From Zygnema cylindricum (taxonomy: Eukaryota > Streptophyta > Zygnematophyceae > Zygnematales > Zygnemataceae): DNA of 49,239 nt. Below are positions 40,534-49,239 of the stretch, piece by piece; positions within the stretch are counted from its first letter, which is position 1; every line of letters begins with the position of its first letter. The notes beneath the pieces are model-generated. The model did not search any database, was not told where the DNA came from, and saw nothing but the letters and a program-made list of their open reading frames with translations. Where the stretch lies: NCBI GenBank assembly GCA_037447655.1, contig JBBHKE010000893.1, positions 319,803-369,041 of the forward strand, read 5' to 3'. A program made the translations under genes and the position numbers.

Positions 40534-43500
40534 ATGGTGATGGACGTGTTGATGGTCGGTGCGGGAGAATACACTGCAGGTAATCTGCTCTCCACGACAC
40601 GTGGCGTTTTTCTCGCTTTTATGTATATTGAATAGGAATCAACACGATTTCTTTCTACGGTTTTTGCTCTCTGAGAGCAAGGTTTTTGAAATCAGGGTTA
40701 AGGGTTTGTAGATTAGGCTCAATAATCCAGGGATGCCTTTAATTTTAGTTTAAGGATTTACTAGGATGAAGAGCTTATGTTAGATTTCACGATTGGTTGA
40801 TTACGTCCAAGAATCCATAGGTTAGGCGTACGGCCTGTAATGCATGGATTAGGGTTAAGGTCTTACACTGTAATAACTATTTTGGAACTTCACATAAGTA
40901 CTGTAAGTAAGTGATTATTTTAGTGTTTTTAGGAAATATAAATAGAGGGGAATTTCTAAGGCAAAAACCAGAAATGACCTAAAAAATTTCCCGCGCCAGT
41001 CTTATTCAACTTGTAGAAAATAGTCTTTGCTCGAAGGCAAAGACCCTTTGTATCTTTGAAAATTAACGTGTCTATTTCATACAAAAAGGTTTTAGGGAAG
41101 CTTCAAGTAGGTTTTAGACGTGCTTTATACATTATAGGGCGGCAACTTTTGTCAAGAAATGGCGAAATGTTTTTTATAATGATTTATCAAGAAAATGTTG
41201 TTTGTTCTTCCAAATGTGTGGCTTATATATGCAACCCTCTAAGTACATCTGATGGTAACGGAAAACATATGACATTTTGTTGCATGTGTGGTGAATGCTG
41301 CATTAAAGTGATCATAATAATGACATTTATGTTTTGTGAGTTGTCATAAAATTTAACGGTTTCGCTTTACCACGTATGAGAACAAATGAGGTGAATTTTG
41401 AGATGCAGTATAATGCATATATGCTAACACAGGTTAATGACACATCACATTTTTAAAATTTCTCACCATGTTATCAATTATGCTAAGAAGTTTTCAATGC
41501 ATGACATTTTTTCTGTATGAAGCATGTTACCGAAGTTGTGCTGATAGCACACATGTTCATTGCGACTGAATTATTTGTATAAAAATGTTTAAAATGGAAC
41601 TGAATGTGAGCTTGATTAACTGAACGATATTGTTCTTGTCTGTATTTTTTATGCTGGCAATATTGACAATGCGTAACATTTTGCTAGAGGACTCTGGAAA
41701 ATTGCTGGCAAGGGCTCGACAATATAGGTTTTTTGCATCTTACAGATCTAGAAAGAAAAAACCCAATCATAAATTCCTCAAAAGTGATTAAGCCTAATGG
41801 CCAACGCCACATAACTTTAATTTTACCCAAGGAATTGCATGCTTTCAAAGAAAACAGACATCTATTGGATGATGATATAAGCACTAAATTCGTTTATGCA
41901 CTAAGTCATGGCACTAATTGACGTTGATTGCGCAAGCTCCAGACAAAAAAATCATTCATATTGTATATTTGAGTATATGAAAATACACCATCAGTAATTT
42001 CAAACCGAACACAAATGGACTTTTTACATTTTTGAACCATAGATAGAAAGAAAGAAAAAGTCAAGTCAAAGTTTATGACCTATGGCGGTTAATATGGACT
42101 ACACGACAACATGAAAAACATGAAATTCTTCCATCCACATTTGATATTTCATGAAGCCTAAAAATCAGTTCCATCCAACTACAACGCCCTTCGCTATTAG
42201 AGTAAATAACACTGATTTGGTCGCACCTTTTCTGGCCGAAATCATAAAATAGTGTTAGTTAAACTATTTAAGGGAGTGGACTATAACCTGCCAAACTAAA
42301 TTAGAATTATGCGTTTACAGTAATAGTTGTTTACTCCAATGGCAATGTGTGGTGTATTAGTACATTTTTGCTCGTATAGCCTATTGTATGAGAATTGTTA
42401 CCTCTGATGTTCAATTTGTCAGCTAAAATATCAGATCACAACATTTCCTTCAAGATTTTAACTGGAACAGTAATCTAACTTCATGTACCTATGCAGAGGT
42501 TAAAGGCAAATGGTCTTACCTTAGACTACACTTTCTATTACCATTAGAGTAAAAAAATTGTTGTTTTGCCTCAAAATTGTTCATCTCCTTGTGCACTAGT
42601 TTGAGTTTTTTCTAGAAGTGACCAATTAAAAGGCAAGATTCTTCTTACCTTTCTTACCTTTTTGGTCCCAATGTTGCGATGAAAAATTGGATAACTAATG
42701 TAATACTCCAAAACTTTGGAGGTTTTTGTGACAGGATACGTTCCGACAAAAGATGGAGCGGCAAGTGATAAACCGGCTGGGTGAGAATCGTTGTAAATGT
42801 AAAATAAATGGAAGCTAATTGTTAAAACCTCAAGTATTCATTATTATGATCTTTTTCGCTTTTTTTTCTTTTTGATTTGGACTAATTGAGATGCACTCGT
42901 AAATGGGAAATTGTGTAAATGATCCTTTGTTTGTTTTTATTAAATGGATAATGCAAGTTTTGTTCTCAATTAAGGAGAACCAAATATTTTTACGTAGAAC
43001 TGAGAAACCACCTATTAGTTTGCCAAAAAATGGAATCGTTTTACTCTCATTTGTTGACCTATTAATCTTCTAAACAGTTCATAGAGCCTCCTTGCTTCCC
43101 CTTCTCCCTTTCCCTCTCTCCAATCTCTCTTTCTTTTCTCCTCTTCTATCCTCTCCCCTCCCTCACTTCTCTCCCTCCTCTCCTCCCTTTCTCATTTCTC
43201 TCGATCTTTTCTCTCCCTCCCTCTCCTACTCCAATTTTTGGAATGGGGCCAGAGTCATCGCCATTACTCTTTTCGACTTACGGCGTTTAGGGAAAGTTGG
43301 TCGCTTGGTGAGTTTTTTTTTCTTATTCCAAATCTTTTCATTTTGTATTTTTTCTTTCCCAGCTTTTTTCTTTCACTCTTTTTTTTCAGAATGCGATACC
43401 GGCAAGTGTTTTGTGCTTGAAATACTCGATGGAAATGTGGATAAGCTATTAATGGATTCTGTTTTAAGTATGTTATCATAGTCACCCCATTTGTTTAAAC

Positions 43501-46442
43501 TTTTGAAAAATATTCTCCACTTAAGAATACTCAAACAACAATATTCGGTGAAGACCGAGTCCCCCATGTGTTTCCCACATTCAATGATAAGAAATCTCGC
43601 CTTTTCTTTGTTAAAAAGGACAAAGTAACTATATTCTTCCGAGATTGTTTTATGTGACCTTAAAGGGAATTCGATCGACAGAAAAAAAAAGAGCCTTTAT
43701 TATTTTGTAATCGAAAGTTTTTTATGGCTTATTTTCTGCAAAACCAAACCCTAAAATTATAAAAATAAGTCTTACTATTTGTCCCAGTAATCGGCAATTA
43801 CTTAAAATATACCAAAAAGTCCAGCAAGTAATGTTTCTATGGTTTATCTATGTTCCATTGAGAATGCTGCATTATGTTTTTTTAGAATTTTGAAACTTTT
43901 GATGGTATTTTACATTTACCTCATTTGCTATTTCATAGTTTTTTAAATACAATTGCTTAAGTTCTATAGTTTTTCTTAATACAATTCCTTGAAATTGTTT
44001 CGCTTCCTCAACATCTCTTAACCAAGTTGCAAAAATCCGTACCGCTTACTTTTGTAAATCAAAAAGTTTTTTTTTTAGTTTTGAGTCCTAAATTTCCTAA
44101 CACTAGAATGCACATGTGCCTATCTGGAGAAAGATGCCTATTAAGGGGCATTTAATACGACGTTTTATACTCCTCCACTTGAGAGGCCAGACTACTAATT
44201 GAAATCAACTGTTTTTCTTTTTTGGTTTTTTTCATAGACTTTCAAATCAATGGAGATAAATTTCAGTTGATAAAGATCGGAGTATTGTACAAAATCTAGC
44301 CTTTCTTGAAAAACGTCTCGTATATTCAAGTAAATAGTAAAACACATATTGATGTTTTTTTTTGCATTAAAATAAAACTATTATTCTATGTAAAAACATA
44401 ATTTAAGAGATGCGATAAAGAATGAGCTTTTGAAGGATGGAAATGACAAAAACGTCGAGATTAACGGTAGATCTTGCAAAAAACTCTTAAAAAGCAAAGA
44501 TTTCTTGGAATGTTGTGGAATTTGAAAACTATTTTAACTTAAGATACTTTTAACAACATAAAATTTTTCAATGCCAACAGGAGGTTAATTTACGGTCTTA
44601 CACCCGAAACAATCTTTTAAATATGTCTATGCTTAAGTGTGTTTTCTAACAACGTCTAATTACAATACACTTCAATAATTTTACATTTTAAGTTCTTTTT
44701 GATAACCATGACCCAATTCCATGGTGTCAATTTTTTAGATAGTTTCTGTTCCGAGTCTAGAAAGATGAAATCGATATCATTATAAAGCAAAGTTACCTTT
44801 AGACATTTTGACCTTCATACCTTTACATCTTTAAACCGTTTTACCTTAATACCTTTTATAACGTTTTGTAAAACATGATGTCAAGCTACAACTATTGATT
44901 TTTTTAAGCTTAATAAATACTCAAAATAGCCATATATAATATATGCATATAGCGACCTCCTTATTATTACTACCTCTATGCCCACTCTAAAAACTGTGTT
45001 ATATTACCTTTAACTCGGTAACTCACCATAAAATTGAGTATGGCGTTAGACATATCCCTTATATACTATGTGTTTTATTTGAATTTGTATTGTATGTATT
45101 GTATGCAGTCTTTTTTCTCGGGTTATGCCTTATAAAAAATATATATGTGTTATTTGAATTTGTAAGAATTGTATATATATATTTTTTTTCTTTCAGGTTA
45201 TGTGTGATGCCGGGGGAACTCGATTTCCCGCCATTCGACAAACTTTAAAAACTAAAATTGCAGATAAATATCGAGATATGGATATAACCCTAGAAACATT
45301 TCCCCCAGGTGAATTTAAATTTCCATGATTCGATGTCAGTTACACCTTTATGTTTTTGGTTCGGGTTTTGATTTCGCTTTGGTTTTGATTTTGGTTATGG
45401 TTTTTGTTTTGGTTTTGATTTTGATTATGGTTTTGATTTTGATTATGGTTTTGATTTTGATTTTGGTTTTGGTTTTGGTTTTGATTTTGGTTTTGATTTA
45501 GATTTTGGTTTTGATTTAGATTTTGGTTTTGATTCTGATTTTATTTTTTGGTTGGGATTAGAGTTTTAAGTTGAAGTTAGTTCAAGTTTAGGATTTAAAC
45601 TGTGAGTTTTAAAATTTTGGATCTGGAGTTTTGAAGGTTTGATGATGTTTTTATCCTCTCTCTCTCTCCCCTTTCTGTCTCTCCTTCCTCATTTTTGTTC
45701 CAGATCCCCTTATGTTCTTTCCTCGCCTCGCTTGTTTTTTAAAATTTTCTTCATATACCTTCTCCCCTTCCCTCTCTCGTTCCTCTCCTTCCAGATTCCG
45801 AACTTCCCTATTCTCCTCTCTTCCCTCTCGTCCCTCTATTTTTTTGTTTTTTTTTCCCATCTTCCAGCTCTTTCTTTTTTTCCATTGAAAAGTCTTTCCG
45901 AAAGGGAAATATACCAATGATAATTTTTTTATGTGATTTTTTTTTTGTGCTTTTTTTAATTTTTTGTTTTATAAGGTGATGTCCCATTTGCACCTGAATA
46001 GTACCAAGATGTATTAAAAAATATGAAAAAGGGAGATACTTCACCAACAATTCTATGCGATTTTTTATGACTTTTTTTGTCTTGTTAGACGATATCCCAT
46101 TTGCACCCACATCTTACTGGGAAGCGATAAAAAGTATGAAATATGAAGATAAATCACTAATATTTTTGCAATGTTTTCTGACTTTTTTGTCTTCTTAGAT
46201 GCTATCCCATTTGCACCCACATCCATCCTACCGGGAAGGGATAAAAAGTATTAAAAAAGGAGAAAAATCACTAAATTTTTTATGCGATTTTTGTTTGAAT
46301 GTTTTTGTTTTGTTAGATGACATCCCATTTGCACCCACATCCTACCGAGAAGCGATAAAAAGTATGAAAAAAGGAGATATGGTAACAATCTTTACTCCCG
46401 ACGACACACATTTTGATATTGCCATGGCCGCAATTGAAAACG
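40534..46442 (+). CDS. Gfo/Idh/MocA-family oxidoreductase, 5' part (five exons), D-galacturonate reductase-like
   Basis: Exons 40534-40579, 42735-42780, 43253-43307, 45197-45308 and 46317-46442 join in phase (128 codons plus one base). The start MVMDVLMVGAGEYTAG has the Rossmann GxGxxxxG loop, followed by YVPTKDGAASDKPAG, VIAITLFDLRRLGKVGRL, VMCDAGGTRFPAIRQTLK, KYRDMDITLETFPP, YREAIKSMKKGDMVTIFTP and DDTHFDIAMAAIENG; the TPDDTHF stretch is the conserved nucleotide-binding region. The order resembles proteins annotated as D-galacturonate reductase (NAD(P)H-dependent reduction of a sugar acid); the substrate is inferred. The catalytic EKP-type motif and C-terminal domain should follow but are not visible before the window ends. 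Exon 5 is preceded by three decayed copies of its 5' part. Intron 1 (2.15 kb) holds unidentified ORFs at 41056 and 41733. Confidence 0.82.
42187..42346. mobile_element. Family A element, copy 3, in oxidoreductase intron 1
   Basis: The left end TTCGCTATTAGAGTAAATAA is mirrored by TTTACTCCAATGGCAA at the right. The interior contains ATAAAATAGTGTTAGTTAAA, CTATTTAAGGGAGTGGACTA and CAAACTAAATTAGAATTATG. Confidence 0.6.
42525..42690. mobile_element. Family B element, copy 6, degenerate
   Basis: The left end CTATTACCATTAGAGTAAAA is followed by a family B core: GTGCACTAGTTTGAG, GACCAATTAAAAGGCAAGAT and TCTTCTTACCTTT. It ends ~45 bp before exon 2. Confidence 0.45.
43085..43232. repeat. CT-rich tract before oxidoreductase exon 3
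   Basis: Long (CTCTCC)n-type pyrimidine tract on the sense strand, ending ~20 bp before the acceptor CCAG at 43252; it may serve as an unusually long polypyrimidine tract. Confidence 0.8.
45355..45545. repeat. (GGTTTTGATTTT)n minisatellite
   Basis: Tandem mixtures of GGTTTT and GATTTT hexamers, about 30 units, in the intron between exons 4 and 5. Confidence 0.9.
45655..45880. repeat. CT-rich tract in oxidoreductase intron 4
   Basis: Pyrimidine-rich sequence (CTCTCTCTCCCC and similar) on the sense strand, between the minisatellite and the exon copies. Confidence 0.75.
45976..46316 (+). repeat. Three decayed tandem copies of the 5' part of exon 5
   Basis: Units begin at 45976, 46089 and 46199, and the intact exon begins at 46317 (spacing 113, 110, 118). 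Each starts after TTAG or AAG with AYGAYATCCCATTTGCACC-like sequence, continues through AGCGATAAAAAGTATGAAA, and then runs into a T-rich stretch leading to the next acceptor. Copy 1 has an in-frame TAG after CCATTTGCACCTGAA. Copy 2 stays open until its closing TTAG but loses the downstream half of the exon. Copy 3 carries a 4-base CATC duplication that shifts the frame to a TAA. Confidence 0.85.
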
Positions 46443-47139
46443 GTAGGAAAATAAAACCTGAATAAACCCTAAAAATGAGTGTTTTTTCCATTGTTAAACC
46501 CGAAAACGAGTTAATTTTTTATTTTTCAACCCTGAAATGAGTTTTTTTTTAAATTCTTAAACCTTAAAATGAGTCTTTTCTTATTCTTAAACTTAAAAGT
46601 CAACAAAAAGGAACCACCATTCGACATGGTGGAGGACTAAAATGAACAAAATTGAAAACTTTTAAAAGATTGTCAATATTTTGTGTAAAATTTGAAGTTT
46701 AAAGAGATAAACCAATGTAAAAAGCTACAAAACCTCAAAAAACCTTTTACAAAACCTCATTATACAACATGGAAAAGGAACAATCTCTTAAAAAGTTGTC
46801 AAATACAATTTTGTTACATGAAAAAAATGTAAAATTAACTATTAACATGACATGGAAATAATCATTACAAAAATTGGAAGCCAAAAAATAAAAAATGGAA
46901 AATTTGCAAATAAATTGCTGGGAAATAAAACCTACAAGAAAAAAAGAGTGGACCTTATAAAAAAATGAAATGAACCTTAGGAAAAAAGAAGTTGATGTTT
47001 TTTGCGAAATAGGGGAGTAAACCTAATAAGAAAAAACAACTTATCAACAGGTTAAGGAAACGATATCCACATATTTTTTATAAATCCTTTGTGTCAAAAG
47101 AGTAGTCATTGTTCAACAATACTTCGAAATACGCTGAAA

Positions 47140-48070
47140 AATAGAAAAAAAGAGGAGAAGAGAGGAGGGATGAGAAGAGAGGAGGGAGGAGCATACATGG
47201 AGGAATGGGATTCTTTATCGCGAGCGGGAAAATAAATATAAAATGGAGGGAGGCGGAAATGACAGGAAGGAGAAATGAAATTAGAATGCCATATTGGAGA
47301 TAGGTTACAGATGGTAGAGAAGTGAGGATGAATGCAGGAGAGAATGAGAGGGAAGATAGGGAAAGATAAAAGGAGAGAGGTAGGAGAAAATGAGAAAGGA
47401 TAGGGAATGAGGGAGGAGAGAAATGGGATAGATGAAAGAGAAGGATAGAGGAAAAGATAAAGAAGGGAATGGGAAGGATAGGGAGATTGAGAGGAGAGAA
47501 ATGAGAGAATAGAAGGATAGGATAGAGACAAGGCAAGGATAGGGGAGGAGAGAGACAGTAAGAGAAAGATTGGCAAGAATGAGAGGACGTATGGAAGAGA
47601 GGGAAATAAAGGACGGAGAGAAAGGATGAGAAAGGGAAGGAGATGGAGGGAGAATGGATGGAAGGGAAGAAAGGGGAGAGAGGAGGAGGAATAGGACAGA
47701 GGAAGGAAAGGATGGGATAGCCGGAGTGTGGAGGGAAAGAGGAGAAGGGAATGGGGCAGCGAGAGGAGAGGTGAAGCTAACCAGAATGGAAGGGATAGGG
47801 AAAGAGAGGGGAGAGAATGAGAAGAAAGGTTAAGGAAACTGAGTGGAGGGTGACAGGAGAGCTAAGGATAGGGAAGAGGGAGGAGAGGGGAGGCAGGAGG
47901 AAAAGGAGAGAATTTGGGAAGAATAGGCAAAGGGACAGGAGAGAGATGGGAGAGAATGTGAGGTGAGAAAAAAGAAAAGAAAAGGGAGAAGAAGGGAGGA
48001 AGATTAGAGGGAATGAGAGAAATGGATGAGGGAAGAACAAGGGGAGGGATGGGATAGAATGGGAAGGAAA
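47140..48070. repeat. ~0.9 kb interrupted GA/GGA purine array
   Basis: GAGAGGAGGGATGAG-type purine sequence on the + strand with scattered ATAG interruptions. Minus-strand Ser/Pro/Leu frames here are artefacts. Confidence 0.9.
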
Positions 48071-48111
48071 GATAGAAACATTTGTTACTTATTGTGTAGA
48101 CATTTTCTTTT

Positions 48112-48113
<2 letters not shown>

Positions 48114-48151
<38 letters not shown>
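48114..48151. repeat. Poly-T run (38)
   Basis: Uninterrupted T38, followed by TCTTCTTTTTTCTCGG. It may be slippage or the reverse-oriented tail of a retrocopy; no body is recognisable. Confidence 0.8.
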
Positions 48152-48425
48152 CTTCTTTTTTCTCGGTCCAGGCTCACTATGAGAATCTATGGTTGATGGT
48201 TTTCCTTTATATCAGTTTTTTTAGATTTATATTAGAAATTATATTATTGTTTATTTGTATTCTTCCTTTTTTATACATGGAGGTTTCATTCGTACGGATT
48301 TTGGCTTTTTTACGAAAATGCGTTATTTTTTGTAGTTTTTGAACTTTTCGTAAAATTCGTATACTTTTCGTGTACGGATAAATGTACGGATATATTGTAC
48401 GGAATTTTCAAAAAAAGGTTGAAAG

Positions 48426-48455
48426 TACACCGTGAATCACTATTAGAGTTAAGAA
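48426..48455. mobile_element. Solo end of the A/B element family
   Basis: GTACACCGTGAATCACTATT followed by AGAGTTAAG matches the terminal motif of the other copies. A possible opposite end is GTTAGTTAAACAGTAC near 48715-48731, but the interior is not clearly related. Confidence 0.4.
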
Positions 48456-49239
48456 ATCGATACACGTTCCCATGTTTTTAGGGTAGCCGCGATAGTCCGG
48501 GTTCACATATTTGACGCCTGAACATGTGAGAACAGGTTCTCGCGATTTTCCCTCGTCTTTATGCCTTGGAATCAAAACTGAATACGCTTTTCTGTGCGAC
48601 GCACTCAATTTCCCCTGTCGACGCCATTATCTGACACTTATTTTGTACCTCTGGCAGAATGACACATTTCGTACATTACACTATCTAAAAATATTCGACA
48701 TTAGATTAATTAACGTTAGTTAAACAGTACCAATATTAACGTAGATTTTTTTTTTAGTTAAATTTGATTAACTGCAATTTTTTTCCGTACATGCGCGTGA
48801 TGGGCAATGAAAAAAATAAAGAGTACTCTCCCTTGTGCTAATAAAAAACCCGGTACTTTAATACATGGGCACATACCCTAAGTTGTAGTAGTACTTTTGA
48901 TTAAATGTTTTTTATTTTTTTATTTTATTATGAAGTCAAATTCGGTCAACGCAATTTATAAACTTTTGAATTTTGTTCCGTGCGCATATTCAATATTGTT
49001 TGGGCGTTTCATGCGTGGGCATAGTACAAATGAAACCTCTATGATTTTATATTAGTTTATTTTGTATTTCCCATACACGGGTACATAATTTCATGGCCCA
49101 AAAAATAATCGTGTTCCCTCTCATGAGAAATAAAAAAAGTAACGGGTAGTGCGCGTACATGCCTTTTTTTAACGTCAATTAGTTTAAATTGATTTTTTTT
49201 TTAGATGCAATTATAACCATGACAAATTGATTGCAATTA

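Larger units (their letters stand above)
46443..49239. other. Downstream of exon 5: intron or 3' flank, no further exon seen
   Basis: AT-rich, then a GA-rich array (47140-48070), a poly-T run and element ends. If the oxidoreductase gene is intact, its remaining exons lie beyond the window. Confidence 0.5.

Noticed and set aside
41056-41921. Frames at 41056-41349 and 41733-41921 as separate genes
   Set aside because: They lie in intron 1 of the oxidoreductase and show no family features; the second begins after an acceptor-like TTACAG but cannot be placed in phase with neighbouring exons.

Overview
This is nuclear DNA of a eukaryote, not bacterial. Every recognisable gene is split by GT-AG introns, coding exons make up only a few percent of the window, and the rest is simple-sequence DNA and small non-autonomous transposon-like repeats. 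The recognisable proteins look most like plant-lineage versions (mitochondrial uS17, a plant-type monoacylglycerol lipase, a NIPA Mg transporter, a plant-type YrdC-domain protein). A green or streptophyte alga is my best guess, but this rests on remembered family sequences and not on a search. A run of exactly 10 N at 28956-28965 marks an assembly gap.

Layout. 1-698 (-): open frame running off the left edge, encoding a basic repeat-containing region followed by an acidic one. 951-5698: no firm gene, one decayed fragment near 3.5-4.1 kb. 5699-7881 (-): two-exon gene for mitochondrial-type ribosomal protein uS17. 10043-14367 (+): eight-exon monoacylglycerol-lipase-like alpha/beta hydrolase with a complete Ser-Asp-His triad. 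14368-18459: decayed fragment related to the 4 kb one. 18460-25342 (-): at least eight-exon NIPA-family Mg2+ transporter, with an apparent 1-base frameshift in exon 1. 26336-28616 (+): first four exons of a YrdC-domain protein, divergent from NIPA; its 3' half is missing where the gap and a 4 kb GA array begin. 28966-32912: GA array. 36676: possible orphan first exon. 40534-46442 (+): first five exons of a Gfo/Idh/MocA-family oxidoreductase resembling proteins annotated as D-galacturonate reductase. Exon 5 is preceded by three decayed tandem copies of its own 5' part and acceptor.

The genes are housekeeping or metabolic and unrelated; they do not form a pathway. Shared features are ACGT-core boxes (CACGTG or TGACGTCA type) close upstream of most gene starts, and purine/pyrimidine tracts inside introns. 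At least two families of about 180-225 bp inverted-repeat elements (called A and B here) are scattered through introns and intergenic DNA. A 1 kb fold-back element built of ATATCG palindromes lies at 38.7-39.8 kb. I found no CRISPR array, rRNA or convincing tRNA, and no evidence of a new multi-gene system. The most notable items are the exon-duplication array, the element families and the fold-back element.
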